Positions 25,545 through 34,634 of a stretch of 64,000 nucleotides of DNA are shown in pieces (the stretch's first letter is position 1; each line of letters begins with the position of its first letter). This DNA is from an uncultured Algibacter sp. GTDB taxonomy: Bacteria > Bacteroidota > Bacteroidia > Flavobacteriales > Flavobacteriaceae. A program made the position numbers and the translations under genes. Location of the stretch: contig CALGNX010000002.1 of NCBI GenBank assembly GCA_937958265.1, positions 155,694 to 219,693 on the forward strand, in the 5' to 3' direction. Under the pieces are notes generated by a model. It was not told the DNA's origin. It did not search any database and was given only the letters and a program-made list of their open reading frames with translations.

Positions 25545-28123
25545 TTTACAATTACTTTATTAGTTCCTAAAAATTTCCCACCTTTTACAATTCGTACAAT
25601 ATACAAACCACCACTAGCTATATTGCTAAATTCTAAAACACCTACTCCTTTTTTTCTACTAATTAATTGTCCTGTTACAGAAAATAGACCTACCTGATAT
25701 TCTTCCAAATTTGTAGAAATTACAGACAAGCCTCCTTTATTAGCAGTTACATAAAAACCAGATTCTTCTAAACTAAAATTAGGTGTACTTAAAGTTGCTC
25801 CACAACTTTCATCTATAGAAGTCGCAGGATTGTCTGTTGCAAAAGGATTTATATTGGCATTGTTATCATCACAATCAAAAGCGCTTACAAAACCATCTGA
25901 ATCTTTATCGACATCATTTAAATCAGGAGAACTATTGGCAAAATCATCACTAAAATTCCCCTTCATACATCTAGGTATCTGAGGGAAAGTAGCGGTAACC
26001 ACATAATAATAGTCAAAAGTTTCTTCGCCTTGAGCAGTTGTTAAAGTTACAGAAGCTGAAATTCCGTTACACTCATCCAAATCTCCTTTACCAACAATAT
26101 ATTCAAAATCATTTGTATATTTTCCAGAATAAGGTCCACAAGGCGCACTAATTCCGTCTCCAGGACGTAAACCGCTTTTTAACTGAAAACTAGGTTGTAG
26201 TTGTTTTAAATTACCTTCTTTATCTGGCCCAAATTTATACAAAATAGGAAAACCGTCTCCAGCCCATCCTACTTGTAACATCTCTGTAGGGACATTTTCT
26301 GTTGTAGAGATACCAGCTCTCAATCCCTCTACATATTCATACATATTACCATGATAATGGTAGCCTATATTAGTGTTAACATGTGCCGATGCACAATCTA
26401 AACCAACAAATTCTCTTCCGTTACCAATATTTGTGGTAGGCTCAAAAACCCAGTCCCAATTATATTCTCCTGTACTTGTGTTTTCAAAAATAAAAGGAGC
26501 TGCAGGTGCAGGCATCATAGCGACTCCGTTTAATGCAATTCCAAAATAATTTGCGGGTCTACCATTATCTCTAGTCACACTTGTAAGCGTTTCAGACAAT
26601 TCTGGGTTCATATCAAATTTATAAAGTCTATAATTAGGTTCTGGTTTTCTATCTGCTCTAGCACAAAAATCATGATCAGGGTAATTATTCGCATACACAA
26701 CTCTTTGGTTATCTTCAGTAAACTCATAATACACACTTGGACTCGTAGTAGTATCGCAACAAGCAATATTATCAAAACTTAACACATCTGTAACACCACA
26801 GGTACTATCACAATCATCAATAGTAGTTTCATTACCGTTTTGTATGCCATCGTTACAAGACCAACTTGTTCTTATTGTTTGCGCTTCTTGTTGCAACATG
26901 GTTTTTATCGTTTGCTGCTCGCTAGTTAAATTATCAATTAAATTATTTGACTCTAAAAAATCATTCTCTAAATCATAAAACTCTGCTCTACCATTTGCAT
27001 CTTCTATGAACTTATATTTTTGAGTTCTAGTTGCCCAAGACTGCACGCCATCACTTTCATAATCAACATAATTAATCACTCTATTTACTTGGCTTTTAGA
27101 AGATAATGAGGGTTTTAAGCTCAAGCTATTTTCTGTACCTCCTAATAATTGTACACCTGCCAATTCTAAAATTGTTGCATGTAAATCTGCTGCATGCACT
27201 AAACCTTCTTCTACTTCATTTACCCTTTGTACAGATTTACCTGTAATTATCATTGGTACGGTTACACCACCACTATATAAAGAAGATTTTACACGTCTAT
27301 TAGGAAAATGAGTATTGGCTTTTCCTGGTGTTCCATTATCTCCAATAAAAATAATTACAGTGTTTTCTCTTGTTACAGCATCCATGCTTTCTAATAATCG
27401 GTTTATTTCATAATCCATATTTTCTACCATAGCGTTGTAAATACCTTTGGTATTAGTTGTGTTTGATGTAAAAGTTCCTGAGGGCGGTATTTGAAAAGGA
27501 GCATGTGGCGCTACATGTGCTAACCATAAAAACCAAGGTTTTGTTTGATTGGCAACCCACGAAATAGCACTATTTGTAAAATGTGCTGTAGTATATTCTG
27601 TTATCTGTTCGCTATTTCCCGAAGAATTTGTTTTTGTCCAATTATAATAATCATCAACCTGAGATGTAAACACCCCTTCATAAAAAGGAATTCCAGAATC
27701 TGTTGGGTGACTAGAGTTACTACTATTACTCCCTCCAAGATGCCATTTTCCAATTACTCCCATACTATAATCGGTAGGGCTTTCTTCTTTTATTTTTGTA
27801 AATAGTGATTTATGACTGGTTTCTAAAACAATAGGAGGTCTTAGAACTCCGGTTTTAATTCCGTATTTACCACTCATAATAGAGGCCCTGGTTGGTGTGC
27901 ATTGTGGCGCCGCCCAACAATTTGTATAGGTTAAACCTTCTGCTCTAAATACATCTAAAGTAGGTGTGGCAGGTAAGTCTGTATCTACACCAAAACCAGC
28001 AACAGCATCTATTCCTAAATCGTCTGCTATAATTAACAATATATTGGGCGACTGTTGTTGCGCTAATACAGTTGTTACCGCTAAAAAGCACACATAAAAT
28101 AACCATTTTTTTACATTTTTCAT
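25541..28123 (-). CDS. Secreted S1 sulfatase fused to YHYH and metal-binding modules, T9SS substrate
   Basis: This is an 860-residue multidomain protein. A signal peptide (about 1-21) precedes a type I sulfatase domain (about 25-420) with metal site IIADDLGID, active-site Cys75 in QCTPTRASIMSGKYG and IFIGDNGTPGK. Next comes a YHYH domain (about 450-745; IGYHYHGNMYEYV). A Ca-binding-like region follows (DVDKDSDGF, then DCDDNNANINPF), as in MopE-type motifs. The last about 80 residues form a type IX secretion C-terminal domain (VISTNLEEYQVGLFSVTGQL, SGGLYIVRI). It should be exported to the surface or medium and desulfate a polymer. I do not know another protein with exactly this order, and the YHYH function is unknown. 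Confidence 0.85.
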   Translation of the reverse strand: MKNVKKWLFYVCFLAVTTVLAQQQSPNILLIIADDLGIDAVAGFGVDTDLPATPTLDVFRAEGLTYTNCWAAPQCTPTRASIMSGKYGIKTGVLRPPIVLETSHKSLFTKIKEESPTDYSMGVIGKWHLGGSNSSNSSHPTDSGIPFYEGVFTSQVDDYYNWTKTNSSGNSEQITEYTTAHFTNSAISWVANQTKPWFLWLAHVAPHAPFQIPPSGTFTSNTTNTKGIYNAMVENMDYEINRLLESMDAVTRENTVIIFIGDNGTPGKANTHFPNRRVKSSLYSGGVTVPMIITGKSVQRVNEVEEGLVHAADLHATILELAGVQLLGGTENSLSLKPSLSSKSQVNRVINYVDYESDGVQSWATRTQKYKFIEDANGRAEFYDLENDFLESNNLIDNLTSEQQTIKTMLQQEAQTIRTSWSCNDGIQNGNETTIDDCDSTCGVTDVLSFDNIACCDTTTSPSVYYEFTEDNQRVVYANNYPDHDFCARADRKPEPNYRLYKFDMNPELSETLTSVTRDNGRPANYFGIALNGVAMMPAPAAPFIFENTSTGEYNWDWVFEPTTNIGNGREFVGLDCASAHVNTNIGYHYHGNMYEYVEGLRAGISTTENVPTEMLQVGWAGDGFPILYKFGPDKEGNLKQLQPSFQLKSGLRPGDGISAPCGPYSGKYTNDFEYIVGKGDLDECNGISASVTLTTAQGEETFDYYYVVTATFPQIPRCMKGNFSDDFANSSPDLNDVDKDSDGFVSAFDCDDNNANINPFATDNPATSIDESCGATLSTPNFSLEESGFYVTANKGGLSVISTNLEEYQVGLFSVTGQLISRKKGVGVLEFSNIASGGLYIVRIVKGGKFLGTNKVIVK

Positions 28124-28190
28124 AAATTATAGTTTTTAGTGAATTGTATTTTTTAAAACTTATTTATCTATTTTACACTGATTTACTGAA

Positions 28191-28391
28191 TTAATATGTT
28201 TTATAGCAGCAGTTAAGACTGTTTTCTTTGGCTTGTCTTAATGTCTTTTTTGGGGTTTTCATTTTCCATTTAATGCTAGTATAAAAACCCGAAGTTATTC
28301 CTCTAAGTACTATAGACCTCTTGAGTTCTCTACTTATTGCGCTTCTATGAAAACCCATCTTGTAATAAAGCTTCTGTTTGTTACTTTTGTT
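28191..28391 (-). pseudogene. IS30-family transposase fragment
   Basis: The minus strand encodes 66 residues containing MGFHRSAISRELKRSIVLRG and FYTSIKWKMK. The run RSAISRELKR is the helix-turn-helix signature of IS30-type transposases, which are normally above 300 residues. An in-frame stop lies upstream at 28392-28394, and the catalytic DDE domain is absent. It is a relic, not an active element. Confidence 0.55.
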
Positions 28392-28582
28392 TTAAGACTT
28401 ATTTTGTATAATTTTTCACACAATACGAATTTAATGTTTTAACCTTAAATACTTGATATTTGTCTCAAGTATTTTAATTTTATCTGTTGTACTTATTAAT
28501 GGAACTAACATAGTTTGAAATAAACAAACGGTATTTGTCGTATATAATTTAAAATATTATAGAACTGGCGTACTAAATAATT

Positions 28583-28687
28583 TGGGCGTTACCCGAAAAG
28601 GGTCGCGCTTTACGTTGCAAGTCCGCGCACCTCCCAAAAGGTCGGGCTGTGGGCTTTACACTGCAATCGCTAACGCTGTAGCAACAG
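28583..28687. repeat. Dispersed ~100-bp repeat, copy 1
   Basis: It contains GGCGTTACCC, TTTACGTTGCAAGTCCGCGC, GTCGGGCTGTGGGCTTT and CTGCAATCGCTAACGC. The same blocks, in the same order, recur at 43023-43125. Its G+C is far above the surroundings. Similar sequences are common between genes of Flavobacteriia. Confidence 0.75.
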
Positions 28688-28878
28688 GTAAATACAAAAC
28701 TCGTAATTCATATATAAATTCATAAAAGCAGCGTTAATGTATTTTTAGCTATGCTTTAAATTCTAAAAACTTTTACGCAGTACGGTTTTTTATATTAGTT
28801 TATTAATATTTTGTTGTCCTGTTATTGCAGCCAACACGAGTTAAGCGTATTTTGTGAGTACAGTTACTATTACAATAT

Positions 28879-29470
28879 TTATTGTAAAGGAATTTTAACT
28901 CCCGAAATAAAATAATCTGGATTATCGGTGCCAAAGGCCATATAAATAAACAAGGTGTTATCTTTTATAATAGGCGATACAAAACCACCTAAATGATCCC
29001 AGGCCCAATTATAAATAGGATATTTACGATGAATTTGTACAGGGTTTATCATTACCTGAAAACGATTTTCCTAAAGTAATCCAAGCACTTTCTAAGTCTA
29101 CGTCCTCTATTTCAATTACAGAATACACTTCACTACCTTGTATTACAAACCAACTAGTATTATTATAAGCTGGGTTTAATAAGTTTTCAATTTTTAAATA
29201 GTTCGTTTTTATACGATTTTAAGAACATCATATGCTATAATTTTTATAGCACTTTGTCTGTTTATGTTGTCAAAATTATCTGAGATTAATACGTTTGAGA
29301 AATAACTATTTAAACTTCCTTCTGGAAATATAATGTCGGGGTTTGTTGTATTTGGAGTTTCAATAGGTTCCGTATTTTTGTCAATCTCCAATACTTTTAG
29401 TTCATCGTCTGTACTACAACCTAAAATAACTAAAAACAAACTAATTAGTACAAGTGTTTTTTTTTATGTA
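28879..29470 (-). pseudogene. Degraded lipoprotein gene
   Basis: Three frames on the minus strand join into one former gene. The first encodes a lipoprotein start (LVLISLFLVILGCSTDDE) and runs to a stop at 29209-29211. The second, in another frame, reads NYLKIENLLNPAYNNTSWF and ends at a stop near 29046. The third reads HRKYPIYNWAWDHLGGFV and ends YFISGVKIPLQ at 28879. The start codon is missing: a poly-A run and an in-frame TAA lie where ATG should be. The central part also seems to be lost. I do not recognise the family. Confidence 0.55.
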
Positions 29471-29520
29471 GAAAAATTAAAATCTTTTAATTTATTACAA
29501 AAATATTTAATTGTGTTTTA

Positions 29521-29874
29521 AAGCAGTAAGGTTTGTTTTTAAGGTGTAATTAACTTTTTATCTTCAATATATTTTAAGAAAAAAAAGGCTTAAAGTTATT
29601 TTTAACGATTAAATCTTGTATAAATAAAATTTCGGTCTTAATCTTAAAAGTATTTTCTATAAATGGCTGTGAATAAAAACACAACGTATTTAAATGTATG
29701 GAATCACTTAAAAAAATAATTTTGTTACTTAGGTACAATTACAAATTATACATTTAGAGGTTGTTTCTAACTATTAAACGTAAATGTATAATTTTTTAAC
29801 TTTTAGAAATAATTCGATGTCTAATATTGATGAAGATAATTAAAACTTAAAAAAAAAGGTTAATTATTGTACCA
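29521..29874. other. Empty AT-rich intergenic region
   Basis: A 354-base stretch between the degraded lipoprotein gene and trmD. I see no gene, repeat or clear terminator in it. Confidence 0.5.
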
Positions 29875-30552
29875 CTAATCATCCAACAAATCAGGTCGGC
29901 GTTCTTTAGTTCTTAAATAAGCTTGCTCTTCGCGCCATTTTTCAATTTTTGGTAAATTTCCACCAAATAATAACTCAGGTACTTTCCAACCTTTATATTC
30001 TCTAGGTTTCGTGTAAATTGGCGGTGCCAATAGGTCGTCTTGAAAGGAATCTGTTAAAGCAGAGGTTTCATTTCCTAAAACACCTGGTATTAGCCTTATA
30101 ATAGAATCGCAAAGCACAGCAGCACCTAATTCGCCACCAGATAAAACGTAATCTCCAATAGAAATTTCTCGAGTTATAAACTGGTCGCGAACACGTTGGT
30201 CTACACCCTTATAATGCCCACATAAAATAATTAGGTTTTCTTGAAGGGAGATTTGGTTGGCTATACCTTGTTTTAAAGTTTCGCCATCTGGTGTCATATA
30301 AATAATCTCATCATAATCCCGTTGTTCTTTTAATGCAGAAATGCATTTATCAATAGGTTCCACCATCATAACCATACCAGCACCACCGCCAAACTGAGTG
30401 TCGTCTATAGATTTGTATTTATCCGAGGTGTAATCTCGTAAATTATGGAAATGTACTTCTACTAAACCAGCATCAATAGCACGCTTTAATATGGAAGCTT
30501 CAAACGGACTTTTAAGTAATTCTGGTAAAACGGTAATAATATCTATACGCAT
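29875..30552 (-). CDS. trmD: tRNA (guanine-37-N1)-methyltransferase
   Basis: A 225-residue SPOUT methyltransferase that methylates G37 next to the anticodon to prevent frameshifting. [13 protein letters not shown] at the start, [14 protein letters not shown] near 55, [13 protein letters not shown] near 110 and [14 protein letters not shown] near 131 form the trefoil-knot S-adenosylmethionine site. The length fits the family. It is the last gene of a minus-strand run pepT, small protein, trmD, with 139 bases before it. Confidence 0.95.
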   Translation of the reverse strand: MRIDIITVLPELLKSPFEASILKRAIDAGLVEVHFHNLRDYTSDKYKSIDDTQFGGGAGMVMMVEPIDKCISALKEQRDYDEIIYMTPDGETLKQGIANQISLQENLIILCGHYKGVDQRVRDQFITREISIGDYVLSGGELGAAVLCDSIIRLIPGVLGNETSALTDSFQDDLLAPPIYTKPREYKGWKVPELLFGGNLPKIEKWREEQAYLRTKERRPDLLDD

Positions 30553-30691
30553 GATAAAAAATTAAAATGTCAAAGGTAATTTAAATGCTTGGTATTGCTA
30601 TCTACAAATTTTGATAAAAACATAAGCAGTATTGCAGCAGTAACATTAAACGTTAAAATAATTGAGATTAAATAAAATTTAAAAACAGTAG

Positions 30692-30916
30692 TTATTCTAC
30701 AATTTCGTAAGCTACATCTAACTTACGTAACCCTCTTAATGCCGATCCTGAGTTTTTATCTGTAACTTCTATATCCACCGCATCGCCATCCAGTAGTATA
30801 TCAGTAATCTCGTTGGCTAAAGATGCATTCATGTTAACTGAAATTTCCATGATATACTTGCTAATAGCTCGTTTATCGGGTCTTTGGTTATTGCAGGATA
30901 ATAGGTTTAATTTCAT
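30692..30916 (-). CDS. Small conserved-looking protein of unknown function
   Basis: A 74-residue protein with an alternating beta-alpha-alpha-beta-alpha pattern (LNLLSC; SKYIMEISVNMNASLANEI; VDIEV; SALRGLRKL). This order resembles the ribosomal L7/L12 C-terminal or ClpS-like fold, but no sequence motif makes that firm. It lies 31 bases downstream of pepT on the same strand, which favours a real gene. I do not assign a function. Confidence 0.55.
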   Translation of the reverse strand: MKLNLLSCNNQRPDKRAISKYIMEISVNMNASLANEITDILLDGDAVDIEVTDKNSGSALRGLRKLDVAYEIVE

Positions 30917-30947
30917 AAATTAATTATCTTTTAGTTAAATTTTACTA

Positions 30948-32195
30948 CTATTTATTTTTAGCTTTACTGGCTGTTAATTCAGCAATTTTGCAAATAACTT
31001 CAGTGGCTTTAATCATGCTTTCTACAGGAATATATTCGTAAGGGCCATGAAAGTTGTGTCCTCCTGCGAAAATATTGGGGCATGGCAAGCCCATGTAGCT
31101 AAGTTGAGATCCATCGGTACCGCCGCGAATGGGTTTAATTAAAGGTGTAATATTAACGTTTTTCATTGCTTCTTCTGCAATATCTACAATATGCATTACA
31201 GGCTCTACTTTCTCGCGCATATTAAAATATTGATTATTTATGCTGGTTGTAATTACGGTATCGCCATACTGCTCATTTAGTGCATTTGTAAGCTTTAACA
31301 TAACCGCCTTACGTGCCTCAAAATGCTTTATATCATGGTCGCGAATAATATATTGTAATGTAGTTTCTTCAACATTACCGTGCATATCATGCAAATGGAA
31401 AAAGCCCTCGTAGTCCTGGGTGTGTTCTGGTGTTTCCATGCGTGGTAACGAGTTTATAAATTCTTGTGCAATGTACATAGAGTTAATCATTTTACCCTTA
31501 GCATAACCAGGATGCACGATTTTTCCTTTAATTTTAACAACAGCACCAGCGGCATTAAAATTTTCGTATTCTAATTCTCCAATTTGGCTACCATCCATAG
31601 TGTACGCCCATTCTGCTCCAAACGTTTTAACATCAAACTTATGCGCGCCTCTTCCAATTTCCTCGTCTGGGGTAAAACCTAACTTAATTTCCCCATGTTT
31701 AATTTCTGGGTGTTTAATTAAGTGCTCCATGGCCGATATTATTTCGCAAATTCCTGCTTTATCATCAGCTCCTAGTAATGTAGTTCCATCTGTTGTAATA
31801 AGGGTTTGTCCTTTGTAAAGTAACAAATCATCAAAATAACTAGGAGATAAAACGATGTTTTTTTCAGCATTTAAAATAATATCTTCGCCATTATAACTTT
31901 CAATAATTTGAGGTTTTACATTGGCGCCTGTAAAATCTGGTGATGTATCAAAATGAGAAATAAAACCAATAGTTGGTACTTCGTGTGTTACATTACTGGG
32001 TAGGGTTGCCATAATATAAGCATTGGCATCAATACTTACGTTTTGTAATCCTATAGTTTTAAGTTCTTCTACAAGTTTGTTTGCTAAATCCCACTGTTTT
32101 GCTGTGCTTGGAGTGGTGTTCGATGTCGCATCGGATTCTGTATCTATGGTAACGTAACTTATAAAACGCTTTATAATGTCTGCTTTTGAAATCAT
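30948..32195 (-). CDS. pepT: Peptidase T (tripeptide aminopeptidase)
   Basis: A 415-residue M20 family metallopeptidase that removes the N-terminal residue from tripeptides in the cytoplasm. Zinc ligands and catalytic residues appear in order: IGFISHFDTSPDF, TLLGADDKAGI, GFTPDEEIGRGAHKF, TMDGSQIGELEYENFN, and the late GGHNFHGPYEY. Length and order agree with E. coli PepT. It is transcribed divergently from pyrD across about 140 bases. Confidence 0.95.
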   Translation of the reverse strand: MISKADIIKRFISYVTIDTESDATSNTTPSTAKQWDLANKLVEELKTIGLQNVSIDANAYIMATLPSNVTHEVPTIGFISHFDTSPDFTGANVKPQIIESYNGEDIILNAEKNIVLSPSYFDDLLLYKGQTLITTDGTTLLGADDKAGICEIISAMEHLIKHPEIKHGEIKLGFTPDEEIGRGAHKFDVKTFGAEWAYTMDGSQIGELEYENFNAAGAVVKIKGKIVHPGYAKGKMINSMYIAQEFINSLPRMETPEHTQDYEGFFHLHDMHGNVEETTLQYIIRDHDIKHFEARKAVMLKLTNALNEQYGDTVITTSINNQYFNMREKVEPVMHIVDIAEEAMKNVNITPLIKPIRGGTDGSQLSYMGLPCPNIFAGGHNFHGPYEYIPVESMIKATEVICKIAELTASKAKNK

Positions 32196-32333
32196 AATTG
32201 AATGAAATTTTGATAGGTAATACTACTACTTTATAATAAAGTTACTAATTTACTACTATTAAGTGTGAATAGGTAAATGCTTATCTATTTTTTATTTACA
32301 ACATTTCAGTTTATTTTTACAAAAATTTTTTTG

Positions 32334-33374
32334 ATGTATAAATCCTTACTTCGCCCATTGTTTTTTATTTTTGATCCTGAAAAAGTACACTATTTTACAT
32401 TTTCCTTAATAAAATTCACATCCAAAATACCTGGTTTTAAACGTTTGTATAGAAGTTTATATGTTTTAGAAAACGAAAAATTAGAGCGTCAATTATTTGG
32501 GCTTACTTTTAAAAACCCTGTGGGGTTAGCTGCTGGGTTTGATAAAAATGCAGTGCTATTTAACGAGTTGGCAAATTTTGGTTTTGGTTTTATAGAAATA
32601 GGAACGGTAACACCAAAGGGGCAGGAGGGAAACCCTAAAAAGCGTTTGTTTAGGTTAAAAGAAGACCAAGGTATAATAAACCGTATGGGTTTTAACAACG
32701 CAGGTTTACAGAGTGCCATTGAAAAACTAAAAACTAATAAACGAAAATTAATTATTGGCGGTAATATTGGAAAAAATACAGACACAAAACCAGAGGATTA
32801 TACTAAAGATTATTTGGCTTGTTTTAATGCGCTGCACCCTCATGTAGATTATTTTGTTTTAAATGTAAGTTGTCCAAATGTAGGAAGTCATGCTAAATTA
32901 AATGATAAGGATTATCTTGAGGAATTGATAGGTGCTGTACAAAAAGCCAATACTAATTTTGAAAAACAGAAACCTATTCTGTTAAAAATTGCACCAGATT
33001 TAAATACGAATCAATTAGATGAAATTATTCAAATTGTACAAGGTACTAATCTTGATGGTGTAATTGCAAGTAACACCTCTACAGATAGAAGTGGTTTAAA
33101 AACATCAAAAGAAGTGTTAAAAGCTATTGGTAATGGTGGTTTAAGTGGGCAGCCGGTAAAAGATAAAAGTACACAGGCCATAAAATATCTAGCAGATAAG
33201 AGCAATAAAACGTTTCCTATCATTGGAGTAGGGGGCGTACATTCAGCTAAAGATGCTCTTGATAAATTGGATGCTGGAGCAGATTTAATTCAAATTTATA
33301 CAGGGTTTGTTTATGAAGGCCCAGGTCTTATAAAAACTATAAATAAGGCAATTCTTAAACGAATGTCTATTTAA
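32334..33374 (+). CDS. pyrD: Dihydroorotate dehydrogenase (quinone), class 2
   Basis: A 346-residue enzyme oxidising dihydroorotate to orotate in pyrimidine synthesis, at the membrane. The ATG at 32334 gives [20 protein letters not shown], the membrane-binding N-terminal helix of class 2 enzymes; an upstream start at 32277 would add 19 hydrophobic residues and is less likely. [12 protein letters not shown] and NRMGFNNAG bind FMN. The catalytic base motif reads NVSCPN, with Cys180 where class 2 enzymes normally have serine. [12 protein letters not shown] and [11 protein letters not shown] complete the barrel. Confidence 0.94.
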   Translation: MYKSLLRPLFFIFDPEKVHYFTFSLIKFTSKIPGFKRLYRSLYVLENEKLERQLFGLTFKNPVGLAAGFDKNAVLFNELANFGFGFIEIGTVTPKGQEGNPKKRLFRLKEDQGIINRMGFNNAGLQSAIEKLKTNKRKLIIGGNIGKNTDTKPEDYTKDYLACFNALHPHVDYFVLNVSCPNVGSHAKLNDKDYLEELIGAVQKANTNFEKQKPILLKIAPDLNTNQLDEIIQIVQGTNLDGVIASNTSTDRSGLKTSKEVLKAIGNGGLSGQPVKDKSTQAIKYLADKSNKTFPIIGVGGVHSAKDALDKLDAGADLIQIYTGFVYEGPGLIKTINKAILKRMSI

Positions 33375-33583
33375 TTGTTAGTCTGTTTTTTATTTACAAA
33401 CACCAATAATTAAATTTGGCTTGTTAAGTTTTTTTTAGTTTGCCTATTAGCTAATTAGTGTATGTGTTATTTTACATACTAGATTTAAATTCTGAAATTT
33501 TGAGTAGATTTTTGGGTTTAATATTTATGTATCTTACATTATTAAAATTATTGTGTTTTTTATACGTTTAACTTTATTTAGTA

Positions 33584-34447
33584 ATGCAGAAACCCGTTAA
33601 AATTATTGAATGTCCAAGAGATGCGATGCAGGGCATAAAGCAATTTATTCCTACAGCACAAAAAGTACAATATATTCAGTCTCTATTACGGGTTGATTTT
33701 GATACTATTGACTTTGGTAGCTTTGTGTCGCCATCGGCTATTCCTCAAATGATTGATACTGCCGAAGTTTTAGCACAGTTGGATTTAAGTAAAAGTAAAA
33801 GCAAACTTTTATCTATAATAGCAAACACAAGAGGCGCTAAAGAAGCTTCTAAGTATGCCGAGATTGATTATTTGGGTTATCCTTTTTCAATTTCAGAAAA
33901 TTTTCAAATGCGTAACACCCATAAAACTATAGCGGAATCTGTAGTTACACTTTCGGAAATTTTAGAGATTGCTTTTAAAACAAATAAGCAAGTTGTAGTT
34001 TATATATCCATGGGTTTTGGAAACCCTTATGGCGATCCTTGGAATGTAGATATTGTAAGCGAGTGGACAGAAAAATTGGCTAATATGGGTGTTGAAATTT
34101 TATCAATAAGTGATACTGTGGGAACTTCCAACCCGGAAACTATAGATTATTTGTTCTCAAATTTAATACCACTATATCCAACTATTGAATTTGGAGCACA
34201 TTTACATACCACAGCAAACACATGGTTTGAAAAAATAGACGCAGCTTACAAAGCGGGTTGTAATCGTTTTGATGGTGCTATACAAGGCTTTGGAGGTTGC
34301 CCAATGGCACACGACGAGCTTATAGGAAACATGCCTACCGAAAAATTATTATCTTATATAACCTCACAAAAAAGAAATAATTTGAATGCAATGAGTTTTG
34401 AGAGTGCTTATAACGAAGCTTCTAAAATTTTTAAAAATTTCCATTAG
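33584..34447 (+). CDS. Hydroxymethylglutaryl-CoA lyase
   Basis: A 287-residue HMGL-like TIM barrel that should split 3-hydroxy-3-methylglutaryl-CoA to acetyl-CoA and acetoacetate in leucine catabolism. IIECPRDAMQG near the start, SISDTVGTSNP, the metal ligands in GAHLHTTANTW, and the lid cysteine motif FGGCPMAHDELIGN are present. The length is right for the family. It stands alone, 209 bases after pyrD. Confidence 0.9.
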   Translation: MQKPVKIIECPRDAMQGIKQFIPTAQKVQYIQSLLRVDFDTIDFGSFVSPSAIPQMIDTAEVLAQLDLSKSKSKLLSIIANTRGAKEASKYAEIDYLGYPFSISENFQMRNTHKTIAESVVTLSEILEIAFKTNKQVVVYISMGFGNPYGDPWNVDIVSEWTEKLANMGVEILSISDTVGTSNPETIDYLFSNLIPLYPTIEFGAHLHTTANTWFEKIDAAYKAGCNRFDGAIQGFGGCPMAHDELIGNMPTEKLLSYITSQKRNNLNAMSFESAYNEASKIFKNFH

Positions 34448-34528
34448 TTTGTAATTTCATATAAATTGTAATCAAAAAAAATAAAATTAAATATTTGAAA
34501 TTTAGTGATTTAAGTTATCTGGGGATTC

Positions 34529-34553
34529 TTTATTTAAATTTAATCTAAATAAA
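34529..34553. promoter_or_regulatory. 25-bp palindrome, candidate iron-responsive operator
   Basis: Two 12-base arms, TTTATTTAAATT and AATCTAAATAAA, flank a central T and match at all but one position. The site ends 1 base before the -33 element at 34555. Its form resembles Fur/DtxR-type boxes, and it precedes an iron-type uptake cluster. Confidence 0.6.
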
Positions 34554-34554
34554 C

Positions 34555-34586
34555 TTTGTGTAAATAAACATTACGTTTTATATTTG
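34555..34586 (+). promoter_or_regulatory. Bacteroidota-type promoter of the iron cluster
   Basis: TTTG (34555-34558) and TATATTTG (34579-34586) are separated by 20 bases, a good match to the TTTG/TAnnTTTG consensus of the Bacteroidota primary sigma factor. It also shows that the first in-frame start at 34584 would be untranscribed, so the ATG at 34635 is the real start. Confidence 0.75.
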
Positions 34587-34634
34587 TACCTGGAATTGAA
34601 TATTATTTATATTAAGTCTAAATTAAATTTAAAA

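Larger units (their letters stand above)
28124..28878. other. Gene-poor region with transposase remnant and repeat
   Basis: This stretch holds an IS30-like fragment (28191-28391), an inverted repeat AAATACTTGA/TCAAGTATTT (28447-28474) and a dispersed repeat (28583-28687). No intact gene is visible. Confidence 0.6.

Noticed and set aside
27545..27805. 86-codon frame opposite the sulfatase domain
   Set aside because: It is the shadow of a well-supported gene; its cysteine- and isoleucine-rich text has no meaning.
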